Source: Rhizobium mayense
GTDB taxonomy: Bacteria; Pseudomonadota; Alphaproteobacteria; Rhizobiales; Rhizobiaceae
Length of the DNA stretch: 64,000 bases
Direction of reading: 5' to 3'
Assembly (NCBI RefSeq): GCF_030272705.1
Contig: NZ_JARFYM010000013.1
Location: forward strand, 91,501-155,500
Position numbers and translations under genes: made by a program. This document shows positions 1 to 9,000 of the stretch, one piece after another (the stretch's first letter is position 1; each line of letters starts with the position of its first letter). Under the pieces are notes generated by a model. It was not told where the DNA came from, made no database searches, and saw only the letters and a list, made by a program, of their open reading frames with translations.

Positions 1-229
1 GTCTCTTATAGAGTTCGACGGAATAGCCGAGCATCTGGGTGATATTGGCACTGGTCCGCAATTGCCCGACGAGACCGGCGGCATGGAACGTCGTGCCTGA
101 GGTCAGCTTTTTTCGCTCCAGCAGGACCGTGTCAGTCAGCCCGAGCTTGGCAAGGTGATAGGCTGTCGAACAGCCGACAATACCGCCGCCGATGACGACC
201 GCCTTCGCTGTTTGGGGCAGTTCTTTCAT
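1..229 (-). CDS. FAD-dependent oxidoreductase, sarcosine/dimethylglycine dehydrogenase type (5' part only)
   Basis: Only the first 76 codons are inside the window; the gene runs off the left edge. The N-terminus carries a Rossmann FAD-binding motif GGGIVG at residues 14-19, and then the stretch LTSGTTFHAAGLVGQLR. That stretch is typical of large DAO-family dehydrogenases fused to GcvT domains (sarcosine and dimethylglycine dehydrogenases, which demethylate N-methyl amino acids). It lies 9 bp after the phosphotransferase gene on the same strand, so the two are probably co-transcribed. The substrate cannot be fixed from this fragment. Confidence 0.8.
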   Translation of the reverse strand, partial: MKELPQTAKAVVIGGGIVGCSTAYHLAKLGLTDTVLLERKKLTSGTTFHAAGLVGQLRTSANITQMLGYSVELYKR

Positions 230-238
230 CGCATCACC

Positions 239-1117
239 TCATAAATTCCGGAATGATTGATATGCGCGTTCAAATCGCGCCAAATTTTCGCTCGTATAGG
301 CTGAATAATCGAAATTGATATGGGAATGGATTTCCGAAACCATGCTCCACATCGTCTCGCGCAACAGCGAGGCGCATTTCATTGCCTGATAGCGCCGGCG
401 CAGATCGTCGCTTGCCGGCGCCTCGAAATAGGCCTCCAGCATCGCCGTTTCCTGGTCGTCGGAGAGTTCGTTGTTGGATGCAAGACCACCGAGATCGAAG
501 AGCGGCGTATTGAAGCCGGCATAGTCCCAATCGATCAGCCAAAGCCTTTTTCCATCATCGAGGAAATTGCCAGCCAGCAGATCATTATGGCCGAAAACAA
601 TGTCGAAAGGCTTGGCAGCCCGCTCCAGTCGCTCGGCAATATCGAGGAACGAAGGCAGCAATGCTCTATGCCGACTACCGCCCTCTTCGAGAACGGCGGC
701 ATAGTCGCGCACTACGTGGAAAACCCAGAAAATCACGCCGGCACCACGAAAATATTTCGCAACATTCTGGTGGCAGGAACGGACTAGCGGTACAATACGC
801 GCCAGCATCAAAGGGTCGCGAATATCCTCCGCCGCAAGTGGTTTGGCGTCGATGTAATCCAATACAAGGACACCTGGCTCATAGTGAATGACAGCGGGCG
901 ACAGCCCGGCTGCGTATGCGGCTTTGCTCGCGGCCAGCTCGTTGGCACGGCTGATATGATGAACCGGAATGTCTGCTCCCAACCTGACGACAAACTGCTG
1001 GCGACCGTCGGTGACCAGGTAGTTGCGATTGGTGATGCCGCCCACGAGCGGAACAATCTCGATCGATCCGCGCCAAATGCCAAGAGCATGTATCTTGTCT
1101 TCGGGCGTTACGATCAT
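239..1117 (-). CDS. Choline-kinase/aminoglycoside-phosphotransferase family protein
   Basis: 292-residue protein of the APH/choline-kinase fold. The catalytic loop GHNDLLAGNFL (HxDxxxxN type) and the metal motif LIDWDYAG are both intact, so an active small-molecule kinase is expected; choline or ethanolamine is the likeliest substrate class. A longer upstream start exists, but the ATG at 1117 is preceded by a strong GGAGGAGGG ribosome site, and the extra N-terminus looks non-coding. It is first in an operon with the FAD-dependent oxidoreductase, which suggests turnover of choline or other methylated amines. A divergent DeoR regulator lies upstream. Confidence 0.85.
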   Translation of the reverse strand: MIVTPEDKIHALGIWRGSIEIVPLVGGITNRNYLVTDGRQQFVVRLGADIPVHHISRANELAASKAAYAAGLSPAVIHYEPGVLVLDYIDAKPLAAEDIRDPLMLARIVPLVRSCHQNVAKYFRGAGVIFWVFHVVRDYAAVLEEGGSRHRALLPSFLDIAERLERAAKPFDIVFGHNDLLAGNFLDDGKRLWLIDWDYAGFNTPLFDLGGLASNNELSDDQETAMLEAYFEAPASDDLRRRYQAMKCASLLRETMWSMVSEIHSHINFDYSAYTSENLARFERAYQSFRNL

Positions 1118-1450
1118 CCCTCCTCCGGTGCGACGGTGGCGCGTCTCTCGGATGCAAAAGGTTCCCCACAAAAGGAGAACTGTCAAGAACTAGCCACAAA
1201 ATGAAACGTGCATTTGGTTTTTTGTTGGATTTTGCGGGCAAAGAGGGTTTAATCCATATTGGGCTATGGATATTCTCAACAGAAAGCTTCACCGTAGGCG
1301 GGATTTGACCTAAAAATTCAATCTCGAGGTGATTGGAGCGAGATGACTTGTTTTCGAGTCGTTATCCCGCTCTAGATGTTTGACCAGATGTGGTCTTATA
1401 CGAAGTCGTTTCGCAGATTTTGAGATCATGCCGTAGACAGGATCGATAAT
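1118..1450. promoter_or_regulatory. Divergent intergenic region with a 7-bp inverted repeat (candidate DeoR operator)
   Basis: This 333-bp gap separates the kinase operon from the DeoR gene and holds no credible ORF. ATCCATA at 1252-1258 and TATGGAT at 1265-1271 form a perfect inverted repeat around a 6-bp spacer. A local regulator site is plausible, but no binding data exist and this consensus is not known for the family. Confidence 0.4.
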
Positions 1451-2260
1451 ATGTCGGACATCGTCCAGGCACCGCTTCATTCGAACCATCGGGAACGCGA
1501 GATCCTGGAGGAGCTTCGGCTCGCAGGCGGTGCAAGCCGTATTCAGTTTCTCGCGGAACGACTGGCCGTCTCGGAAGAGACCATCCGCCGCAATATCCGC
1601 AGCCTGGAGGCCAATGGTCTCGTCACCAAGGTGCATGGCGGCGTCCATATCAAGGACTCGATCATCGAGCAGCCTTTGCATTTCCGGATGAACGAAAACG
1701 CGGAGGCCAAACGCATGATTGCCGCCCGCGTTGCGGCGATGATCCAGAATGGTGACACGCTCTTTCTCGATATCGGCTCCACGACAGCCTTCATTGCTGT
1801 AGCGCTGCAGAAACATCAGAACCTATTCATCGTCACCAATGCCGTCTCGGTGGCGCACGCGCTGGCGACCCGCAACGGCAACCGCGTCTTCTTCGCCGGC
1901 GGCGAACTGCGCGGCCACGACGGCGGCGCCTTCGGCATGGAAGCGACCAACTTCCTGCGCCGCTTCAATGTTCGCCACGCAGTATTGTCCGTCGGCGCTG
2001 TCAACGCCGTCTCCGGCTTCATGCTGCACGATCTGGAGGAGGCGGAATATTCCCGCGAAGCCGCACGGCGCGCCGAAAACCGCATCATCGTCGCCGACAG
2101 CGCCAAATTCGGCCGCAGCGCTCCGATCGTTATCGATGATCCCGCCATCTACGACATGATGGTCACCGACGACGTGCCGCCTGCAGATATCCGTGCCATG
2201 CTCGACCGCAACGAGATCGATCTCGTCGTTGCCAGCCAGCGCCGGATGGAGCAGCGCTGA
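1451..2260 (+). CDS. DeoR/GlpR-family transcriptional regulator
   Basis: 269 residues. An N-terminal DeoR helix-turn-helix covers about residues 12-66 (REREILEELR, then SEETIRRNIRSLEANGLV and the KVHGG wing). A C-terminal DeoRC sugar-phosphate-sensing domain follows, with the LFLDIGSTT and IVTNAVSVAHAL segments of the isomerase-like fold. DeoR proteins usually repress nearby catabolic operons and are released by a phosphorylated intermediate. It is divergent from the kinase/oxidoreductase operon, which is the most likely target. Confidence 0.9.
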   Translation: MSDIVQAPLHSNHREREILEELRLAGGASRIQFLAERLAVSEETIRRNIRSLEANGLVTKVHGGVHIKDSIIEQPLHFRMNENAEAKRMIAARVAAMIQNGDTLFLDIGSTTAFIAVALQKHQNLFIVTNAVSVAHALATRNGNRVFFAGGELRGHDGGAFGMEATNFLRRFNVRHAVLSVGAVNAVSGFMLHDLEEAEYSREAARRAENRIIVADSAKFGRSAPIVIDDPAIYDMMVTDDVPPADIRAMLDRNEIDLVVASQRRMEQR

Positions 2261-2264
2261 CCAA

Positions 2265-2365
2265 AGCAGTACCAGGAAAAGTGCGAAGCGGTTTTCCGTC
2301 CGGAATTGCGTAAAAACAAAGAGATAGAGCGGGAAAGCGATTCGACGAAACGCTGAACCGCTCTA
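2265..2365. repeat. Dispersed rhizobial extragenic repeat, copy A
   Basis: About 100 bp in the convergent gap between the DeoR and LysR genes. It shares AGCAnt-CCAGGAAAA, ACAAAGAGATAGAGCG and GCTGAACCGCTC in the same order with the element at 30368-30456. The matching intergenic placement of both copies marks a dispersed non-coding repeat family. It may act as a 3' structure for the flanking genes. Confidence 0.7.
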
Positions 2366-3244
2366 ATCCCTGCACATGGCTTCCAGCGTCAACGCCGCCT
2401 TGCTGGCATGGCGCTCCTTGTGGCGGAGCAGACGGAAGCTGCGGGTGGGTAGGTCGAAGGCTGCCCGAACCAGCAATCCTTGCTGCAGATAAGCCATGGC
2501 CGCCGCGCTGGAGATGGCCGCCGCACTCTGTCCATAGCAGACCGCCGACAGCACGGCTTCGTTCGACGGCAACACCAATGCCACGTCGAGATCATGCGGT
2601 GAGGTACCGAGCTTGATGATGGCATTTTCGAATTCGGACCGCGTGCCCGAACCTTCCTCGCGCATGACCCACGAGGTACCGGTGGCAAGATCGGTGACGC
2701 TCAGCTGCCGCCCATCCGCCCAAGGATGATCCGGCGGCACGACGACGACAAGCGCATCCTGCGCCACGACTTTCATCGACAGAACCGGCGCATCCACCTC
2801 CCCTTCGACGAAACCCAGTTCGGCAGTGCCTTCGATCACCGCCTCGGTTACCGTACGCGTATTGCCGATCGTCAAATCGAGGTCGATGCCGGGGTAGTCG
2901 CGATGAAACCGCATCAGCACGGTCGGCAGCCAATAGCTCGCTATGGTCTGGCTGGCGCGCAGACTGAGCCGGCCGCGCTGCAACCCGCCGAGCTCGGAAA
3001 GCATGAGCTCTGCCGAACGTACGCGGGCGAGTGTCGCCTTGGCCTCGCCAAAAAAGGTGCGGCCGATTTCCGTCAGCTCGATCCGCCGGCCGACGCGATG
3101 AAACAGCTCGACGCCGTAATAGGCCTCGAGGTTCTTGATCGCCGCGCTGACCGCCGACGGTGTCAAATGGATGGCTTCTGCCGCATGGGTCAGATGTTCT
3201 CGCTCGGCGACAGCGACGAATATGGCGAGTTGCTCAAAGGTCAT
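2363..3244 (-). CDS. LysR-family transcriptional regulator, partner of YeiH
   Basis: 293 residues. A LysR winged HTH covers residues 1-60 (MTFEQLAIFVAVAEREHLTH, AEAIHLTPSAVSAAIKNLE). The effector domain (about 90-290) resembles the CysB/YeiE-type fold, with WVMREEGSGTR and PSNEAVLSAVCYG segments. It is divergent from the YeiH-family transporter, as in many proteobacteria, so it probably activates that gene and represses itself. Repeated ATCGAAT half-sites lie between the two genes. Confidence 0.9.
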   Translation of the reverse strand: MTFEQLAIFVAVAEREHLTHAAEAIHLTPSAVSAAIKNLEAYYGVELFHRVGRRIELTEIGRTFFGEAKATLARVRSAELMLSELGGLQRGRLSLRASQTIASYWLPTVLMRFHRDYPGIDLDLTIGNTRTVTEAVIEGTAELGFVEGEVDAPVLSMKVVAQDALVVVVPPDHPWADGRQLSVTDLATGTSWVMREEGSGTRSEFENAIIKLGTSPHDLDVALVLPSNEAVLSAVCYGQSAAAISSAAAMAYLQQGLLVRAAFDLPTRSFRLLRHKERHASKAALTLEAMCRD

Positions 3245-3262
3245 GGGAAATCATTCTAATTT

Positions 3263-3349
3263 ATCGAATGAAACATAGGATAATATTCGATGGATGTCGA
3301 CATCAGGAGGTGAGACTTTCCCGCCATATCAAATTCTCCATAATCGAAT
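3263..3349. promoter_or_regulatory. Candidate LysR operator: three ATCGAAT half-sites
   Basis: ATCGAAT at 3263-3269 and its reverse complement ATTCGAT at 3285-3291 form an inverted repeat with a 15-bp spacer. A third direct copy at 3343-3349 overlaps the preferred yeiH start codon. A GATAAT -10-like element falls between the first two. The arrangement (strong recognition site plus accessory site) suits a LysR activator, but the assignment is inferred. Confidence 0.5.
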
Positions 3350-4382
3350 GGCGGTTCGCATGCCCCTTTTTCACCGAGCCAATATTATCCTTCCCGGCCT
3401 TGCCCTCACGAGTGCCGTGGCCCTTCTCGCCTATGCCGGCGAGCGCATCGAGATCGGTATTCTTGGCGGCAGGTGGATCGAGAGCCTGGTGCTCGCCATC
3501 GCCATCGGTATTGTCGTCTGCACCATAAATCCGCTGAAGCCCGCCTTCCGCCCCGGCATCGATTTCAGCGCCAAGATCCTGCTTGAAATCGCCATCGTCC
3601 TGCTCGGCGCCTCGATCAGCTTGTCGGCCATCAGCGGCGCCGGTGTCTGGTTGATTGCCGGCATTGCTATTGTCGTCGTGCTGTCGATCGCAGCGACCTA
3701 TGTCGTCGGGCGGCTGCTAGGCCTGCCGCCGAAGCTCGCCACGCTCATTGCCTGCGGCAACTCCATCTGCGGCAATTCGGCGATCGTCGCCGTCGCTCCG
3801 GTCATCGAGGCCGGTTCGGAGGAGATTGCCGCCGCCCTTGCCTTCACGGCCGTGCTCGGCATCGCCGCCGTCTTTCTGCTGCCGCTTCTCTATTTCCACG
3901 CCGGCATGAGCGTCCCGCAATATGGCGTGCTGGCCGGCCTGACCGTTTATGCCGTGCCGCAGGTTCTTGCCGCAACCGCACCGGTCGGCGTCCTTGCCGT
4001 GCAAACCGGCACTCTGGTCAAGCTCGTCCGCGTGCTGATGCTTGGGCCCGTCATTTTCCTGCTCGGCGTCGTCACCAAGACCGAAACGACTGCGACGGAC
4101 AGCCACACGAACCGCCGCCGCTCACTGGTTCCTTGGTTTATCTGCGGCTTTCTGGGGCTGATGGCGTTGCGTTCCTTCGGCCTGATCCCGGATACATTGG
4201 TCGCGCCAATGGCGCTGATCTCCAACATCCTGACGGTGATTGCGATGGCGGCGCTCGGCCTGTCGGTGAACATCCGCTCCGTTGCCCATGCCGGCGGTCG
4301 GGTGATCACGGCAGCAACGCTGTCGCTGCTGACGCTCGGTGTCATCAGCTATGGGCTGATTGCCGTCCTGCATATTCAATAG
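3348..4382 (+). CDS. yeiH: YeiH-family putative sulfate/anion exporter
   Basis: Polytopic inner-membrane protein of 344 residues from this start, with about ten hydrophobic helices and the family signatures GASISLSAISGAG and ACGNSICGNSAIVAVAPVI. YeiH (UPF0324) proteins are putative exporters of sulfur-containing anions; the substrate is not proven. An upstream start at 3294 would add 18 residues. I prefer 3348, or 3360, because family members begin about 15 residues before the LPGLAL segment. An AGGAGG at 3305-3310 is not suitably spaced from any start codon. The 3' end overlaps the convergent GGDEF-EAL gene by 38 bp. Confidence 0.85.
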   Translation: MAVRMPLFHRANIILPGLALTSAVALLAYAGERIEIGILGGRWIESLVLAIAIGIVVCTINPLKPAFRPGIDFSAKILLEIAIVLLGASISLSAISGAGVWLIAGIAIVVVLSIAATYVVGRLLGLPPKLATLIACGNSICGNSAIVAVAPVIEAGSEEIAAALAFTAVLGIAAVFLLPLLYFHAGMSVPQYGVLAGLTVYAVPQVLAATAPVGVLAVQTGTLVKLVRVLMLGPVIFLLGVVTKTETTATDSHTNRRRSLVPWFICGFLGLMALRSFGLIPDTLVAPMALISNILTVIAMAALGLSVNIRSVAHAGGRVITAATLSLLTLGVISYGLIAVLHIQ

Positions 4383-6222
4383 GTGTGGCATCGCCTTGGG
4401 TATTGCCGGAGGCGCGGTGCAAATCTGGCCTCTGAACCGATGCCAGCAGTACGGAGATCTCGCTTGCAGACGAAGGATAACCGATCGCATAGCCCTGAAG
4501 TCCGTCGCAGCCGGCGCGCGCCAGCAGCCGCGCATGGTCCTCGGTCTCCACGCCTTCGGCGATGACCTCAACATTGAGGGCTCTTGCTATTTCCACGATC
4601 GAGACGACCAGGCGCCGCTGTTCGTCCGAGGCGGCAATTGCGGTCACCAATTGCCGGTCGATCTTCAGTCGCTTCGGCTTCAGCTTTACCAGGCCGATCA
4701 GTGAGGCATGACCAGAGCCGAAATCGTCGATCTCGATCTCGATACCCATCCTTTTGATCTCGTCGATATTGGCGAGCACCTTGTCGTCGGGATCATCGAG
4801 GAAGATTGTCTCGATCAATTCGAAGGCGATGGTGTGGCGCGGTATGTTCAGAGCTTCCAGCCGGTCAATCAGTCTTGGATCGGCCAGACGGCTTGCGGAG
4901 ATGTTGACGGCGATACGCGGTGGCGTCAGTCCTTGCAGAGCCCAAGTGGTGCGGTCGAACAATACCCGATTCAAGATGGCCGCATCGATCTCCGCCGTCA
5001 GCCCATATTCTTCAGCCACCTTGAGGAAGACCCCCGGCGCCAGCAGTCCCTTGTCCGGATGCCACCATCGCGCCAAAGCCTCTAACCCCACAATTCGCCG
5101 GCTGCGCGCATCCACCTGGATTTGGTAGAAAGGTACGATCTCATTCCGTATCAGCGCCAATCGCAATTCCTCTGCCAGTTGGCGCTCGGTCTGCAAGTCG
5201 GATTGCAGTTTCGGTGTGAAGAATTCGACGCGGTTGCGGCCAAGTTTCTTGGCCTGATAGAGGGCGACATCGGAATCCGCCAACAGATTGCCGGCCCCTT
5301 CGATCGCGCTCCAGGCCGCGCCGATCGAGGCGCCCACCCGCAGCATGTCGTGGCCGAAGCGTATGTCGCGCCGCAGCCGCCACAGAATATCCTCGGCAAT
5401 GCTTCTCAGCTCATCGGCGGTATCGATATCGACCAGCACCACAACGAACTCGTCTCCGCCGATGCGAGCAACCATATCATTAGCCGAGATCGCCCCGGAA
5501 ATCCGCCCCGCCGCATTCTGCAGCGTCACGTCGCCAGCCGCATGACCCCATTTGTCGTTGATCTGCTTGAAACAGTCGAGATCGATATGGAGGACAGCCA
5601 GCGTCGTTACTGCTGGATCGGCGCGCAGCTCCGCCAGCCGCCGATCGAAATAGCGGCGATTGGGCAGGCCGGTCAGGTAATCATGGTCGGCCGCATGTTC
5701 GATACGTGCGCGACTCTGCTCCAGCGCGATTGCGCGGGCTTCGGCGACCGCCTTTTGATCCGTCAGCTCGCGATTGAGCAGGACATCGGCCGTGACATCC
5801 CATTCCGCGCCGATGAAAGAGGGCTGGCCATTGAGGCCCTCGTAGAAATGGGCACGTGAGCGCAGATAGCGTACCTCCCCGCTTGGCAGGATGATGCGAA
5901 ATTGTGAATTATAAAAACCCTTTCTCGCAACTGCCCCATCGAACTCGGCAATCGCCCGCTTGACGTCGCCGGGATGAAGGGCGTCCAACCAGATCGACGA
6001 CGGCACCTTACGATTGGTACGGCCGGTCTGGTAGAGTTCGTGCATCTGCAGATCCCAAAGCACTTCCTCCTGGCTGAGATCGTGCTCCCACACGCCGATA
6101 CGCGACGCCTCAAGCGCCAATTCCAGCCTCCTCAAGAGGTCTTGGAATTCCTGCTCGGATCGCCCTGACACCGCCTCTTCCACCGAGTTCGAACCCCCTC
6201 CGGACACATGGAAAGTTTGCAT
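4345..6222 (-). CDS. PAS-GGDEF-EAL c-di-GMP signalling protein
   Basis: 625 residues with no membrane segment. A PAS/PAC sensor covers about residues 28-150 (IGVWEHDLSQEEVLWD), a GGDEF domain about 175-340 and an EAL domain about 350-600. The diguanylate cyclase signature is canonical (RIGGDEF). The phosphodiesterase residues are also present: GLEALARWW, NISASRL, FELIET, EIDDFGSGHASL, LKIDRQL and VIAEGVET. Both activities are therefore possible, with the PAS domain setting the balance. It is a monocistronic gene, and its last 38 bp overlap the yeiH 3' end in antisense. Confidence 0.93.
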   Translation of the reverse strand: MQTFHVSGGGSNSVEEAVSGRSEQEFQDLLRRLELALEASRIGVWEHDLSQEEVLWDLQMHELYQTGRTNRKVPSSIWLDALHPGDVKRAIAEFDGAVARKGFYNSQFRIILPSGEVRYLRSRAHFYEGLNGQPSFIGAEWDVTADVLLNRELTDQKAVAEARAIALEQSRARIEHAADHDYLTGLPNRRYFDRRLAELRADPAVTTLAVLHIDLDCFKQINDKWGHAAGDVTLQNAAGRISGAISANDMVARIGGDEFVVVLVDIDTADELRSIAEDILWRLRRDIRFGHDMLRVGASIGAAWSAIEGAGNLLADSDVALYQAKKLGRNRVEFFTPKLQSDLQTERQLAEELRLALIRNEIVPFYQIQVDARSRRIVGLEALARWWHPDKGLLAPGVFLKVAEEYGLTAEIDAAILNRVLFDRTTWALQGLTPPRIAVNISASRLADPRLIDRLEALNIPRHTIAFELIETIFLDDPDDKVLANIDEIKRMGIEIEIDDFGSGHASLIGLVKLKPKRLKIDRQLVTAIAASDEQRRLVVSIVEIARALNVEVIAEGVETEDHARLLARAGCDGLQGYAIGYPSSASEISVLLASVQRPDLHRASGNTQGDATPIEYAGRQSAHS

Positions 6223-6276
6223 GATCGCGGCGATATCTTTGCACTACTCCCTTTAGCTATATTTAATAACCCCTCA

Positions 6277-6304
6277 AGAGTTGCAGGCTTTTGCCCGCAA
6301 CTCT
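6277..6304 (-). terminator. Terminator-like hairpin after the dehydratase gene
   Basis: AGAGTTGC at 6277-6284 pairs with GCAACTCT at 6297-6304. Inner GGC/GCC pairs close a TTTT loop, with one A-C mismatch. It lies 20 bp past the stop of the leftward dehydratase operon. There is no clear T-tract. Confidence 0.5.
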
Positions 6305-6323
6305 CGCTGCATTCGTTTTTTGG

Positions 6324-8108
6324 TTAATGATTGTGACGCGGCGGATTGGCTGCAATGTCGCGGAAATCGGCGGCACCATCGAGCACCGCGCCGTCGGAAA
6401 GTTGCGTGACCGAACGGCGGTAGATCCTCTGCCAGGGTGTCGCATCCGGCGGAACCGCCGGAATGCCGTCACCCTTGCGCCGCTCGATTTCCGCCTCTTC
6501 CACCAGCATGTCGCAACGGCCATGATTGAAATCAATGCGGATGATATCGCCGGTTCTGAGCCAGGCGAGGCCGCCGCCCGCCGCACTTTCGGGCGAGGCA
6601 TTGAGGATCGACGGACTGTCGGCCGTGCCCGACTGGCGGCCGTCACCGATCGTCGGCAGGCTGCGGATGCCGCGCTTCAGCAGCGCATCCGGCGGCTGCA
6701 TGTTGACGACTTCGGCAGACCCCGGCCAGCCGATCGGCCCGGCCCCTCGAATGACAAGAATGGTGTTCTCATCGATGCCGAGCGTCTCGTCGTTGATGCG
6801 CTTGTGATAGTCCTCCGAGCCGTCGAAAACCACCGCTCTGCCTTCGAATACGCCCTCGTGGCCCGGCTCCTGCAGATAACGGCGGCGGAAATCCTCCGAA
6901 ACGACGCTCATTTTCATGATGGCGAAATCGAAGAGATTGCCTTTCAGCACCAGGAAACCCGCGCGCTCCTTCAACGGCTCGGCGAAGGAGCGGATGACCT
7001 CGCGGTCGGTCGCTTCCTTGCCCTTCAGGTTCTCCGCCATCGTCTTGCCGGTGACCGTCGGACAGTCGCCATCAAGCTTGCCGACCTGCAGCAGCTCCCA
7101 CATGACGGCCGGCACGCCGCCGGCGCGATGGAAACGCTCGCCGAGATAGGCGCCCGCCGGCTGCACATTGGCCAGCAGCGGAATGTCGAACCCGTGCACC
7201 TGCCAGTCATCGGGGTAGAGATCGACGCCCGCATGCTTCGCCATGGCCGCCAGATGCGGCTGCGCATTGGTGGAGCCGCCGATCGCCGAATTGACCCTGA
7301 TGGCGTTCAAGAAGGCCTGACGAGTGAGGACATCGGAGGGCTTGATGTCCTCGATCACCAGTTCGACGGCGCGGCGGCCGGTGCGATAAGCCATCTGCCC
7401 ACGCTCGCGATAGGCGCCCGGAATGGCGGCGCAGCCGGTCAGCGACATGCCGAGCGCTTCGGCCATGGCGTTCATCGTCGACGCCGTGCCCATCGTATTG
7501 CAGTGACCGACCGAGGGTGCTGAAGAAAGCGCCGTTTCCAGAAACTCCTCTTCGTCGATCTCACCGGCGGCGAGCCTGCGGCGCGAGCGCCAGATCGCCA
7601 TGCCGGAACCAGCCAGGTCGCCATCATGCCAGCCATCGAGCATGGGACCGCCGGAAAATACGATCGCGGGAATGTTGACGGTGGAGGCCGCCATCAGCGC
7701 CGACGGCGTGGTCTTGTCGCAGCCGGTCGTCAGTACCACACCATCGAGCGGATAGCCGTACAGCACCTCGACAAGGCCGAGATAGGCAAGATTGCGGTCG
7801 AGTGCTGCGGTCGGGCGCTTGCAATTCTCGAAAATCGGATGGGTCGGGAATTCGATCGGAATGCCTCCCGCGTCACGAATGCCGTCGCGGATGCGTTTGG
7901 CGAGATCGAGGTGATGGCGGTTGCAGGGCGTCAGGTCGCTGCCGCTCTGGGCGATGCCGATGATCGGTTTACCCGAACGCAGCTCTTCCGGCGTGATGCC
8001 ATAATTCATGAAGCGCTCGAGGTAGAGTGCGGTCATGTCGATATGATCGGGATTGTCGAACCAATCCTGCGAACGCAGACGACGTTTGGATATGCCATTG
8101 TCGGTCAT
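6324..8108 (-). CDS. IlvD/Edd-family sugar-acid dehydratase, D-xylonate dehydratase (XylD) type
   Basis: 594 residues, the usual length for XylD-type enzymes, which remove water from C2-C3 of aldonic acids to give 2-keto-3-deoxy acids. The three iron-sulfur cysteines are in place: C62 (TPCNRHH), C130 (TTGCDKTTPS) and C203 (GHCNTMGTAST). The N-terminal SQDWFDNPDHIDM and C-terminal PRHNH match the Caulobacter XylD pattern as I remember it. The start at 8108 has a good GAGGAAG site; an upstream start at 8135 would overlap the preceding gene. It is last in an operon with two sugar-acid dehydrogenase-like genes and no xylose genes, so the true substrate may be another aldonate. Confidence 0.88.
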   Translation of the reverse strand: MTDNGISKRRLRSQDWFDNPDHIDMTALYLERFMNYGITPEELRSGKPIIGIAQSGSDLTPCNRHHLDLAKRIRDGIRDAGGIPIEFPTHPIFENCKRPTAALDRNLAYLGLVEVLYGYPLDGVVLTTGCDKTTPSALMAASTVNIPAIVFSGGPMLDGWHDGDLAGSGMAIWRSRRRLAAGEIDEEEFLETALSSAPSVGHCNTMGTASTMNAMAEALGMSLTGCAAIPGAYRERGQMAYRTGRRAVELVIEDIKPSDVLTRQAFLNAIRVNSAIGGSTNAQPHLAAMAKHAGVDLYPDDWQVHGFDIPLLANVQPAGAYLGERFHRAGGVPAVMWELLQVGKLDGDCPTVTGKTMAENLKGKEATDREVIRSFAEPLKERAGFLVLKGNLFDFAIMKMSVVSEDFRRRYLQEPGHEGVFEGRAVVFDGSEDYHKRINDETLGIDENTILVIRGAGPIGWPGSAEVVNMQPPDALLKRGIRSLPTIGDGRQSGTADSPSILNASPESAAGGGLAWLRTGDIIRIDFNHGRCDMLVEEAEIERRKGDGIPAVPPDATPWQRIYRRSVTQLSDGAVLDGAADFRDIAANPPRHNH

Positions 8109-8115
8109 GTCTTCC

Positions 8116-9000
8116 TCAAGCCTTTCCTCGAGCATTCTTTTCTTCCAGATGCAGCAGCAAGCCGCTGTGATCGCTTTCGCCGCCGCCCTTCTCTACGAAT
8201 TCGGCGAACTCCGCCCTGACGGCTTCGGTCAACGGCAAATGAAGCGACAAGCTTTGAGCAGCGTCAAGAACAGCATCGAGATCTTTCAGTTGATTGCGCG
8301 CCGTGCCGCCGGGTTCGAAATTGCGCTCGATCATTCGCTGGCCATGCAACTCCAGAATCCGGCTTTCGGCGAAGCCACCGCGAATAGCGGCGCGAAACGC
8401 CTCCCGCGAACCGCCGCCTGCTTCGACCAGAAGCATGGCTTCCGCAATCGCGCCGATGGTAACCGCGACGATTTGCTGGTTGCCGAGCTTGGCAAGCTGG
8501 CCTGCGCCGCTCGGTCCGACACGGGTCACGCGGCCGAGCGGGGCGAGCACATCGCGGACGCTATCGATGACTTCGGCATCGCCACCCGCCATGATCGCCA
8601 GCGTCCCGGCGGCTGCGCCGACCACACCCCCGGAGACCGGCGCATCGATGTGCCGGATACCACGCTCAGCGAGCTTCGTCGCATGTTCACGGGCGATCGG
8701 CGGCGGGATGGAGCTGTTGTCGACCACGACGGCGCCGGGCTTCAACGCATCGGCAACACCGCTTCCGAACAGGATCTCGCTTACCGCGCCGGCATTGGTC
8801 AGCATCGTGAACAATACCGAGGCACCGCTGGCCGCTTCGACCGCGGTCACGGCGACGGTCGCTCCGTCGGCCGCCAATGCGTCGGCTTTACTCCGATCGC
8901 GGTTCCAAACAGTGACGGCAAAGCCGGCGTCAAGCAGCCGCCGCGCCATCGGGGCGCCCATCAGCCCGGTTCCGAGAAAAGCAATCTTCCGATCGGTCAT
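8116..9000 (-). CDS. NAD(P)-dependent oxidoreductase, 3-hydroxyisobutyrate dehydrogenase family
   Basis: 294 residues of the beta-hydroxyacid dehydrogenase family. The cofactor motif GTGLMGAPM is at about residues 10-18, the substrate motif DAPVSGGVVGA at about 119, and the catalytic lysine is K171 in QLAKLGNQ. The family oxidises 3-hydroxyisobutyrate, tartronate semialdehyde, L-threonate and related acids. Its position between a DenD-like gene (4-bp overlap) and a sugar-acid dehydratase (7-bp gap) favours a threonate/erythronate-type or similar polyhydroxy acid substrate. Confidence 0.87.
   Translation of the reverse strand: MTDRKIAFLGTGLMGAPMARRLLDAGFAVTVWNRDRSKADALAADGATVAVTAVEAASGASVLFTMLTNAGAVSEILFGSGVADALKPGAVVVDNSSIPPPIAREHATKLAERGIRHIDAPVSGGVVGAAAGTLAIMAGGDAEVIDSVRDVLAPLGRVTRVGPSGAGQLAKLGNQQIVAVTIGAIAEAMLLVEAGGGSREAFRAAIRGGFAESRILELHGQRMIERNFEPGGTARNQLKDLDAVLDAAQSLSLHLPLTEAVRAEFAEFVEKGGGESDHSGLLLHLEEKNARGKA

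Noticed and set aside
6291..7523. 410-codon plus-strand open frame opposite the dehydratase gene
   Set aside because: It is antisense to a well-conserved IlvD/Edd gene and has arginine-rich shadow composition.
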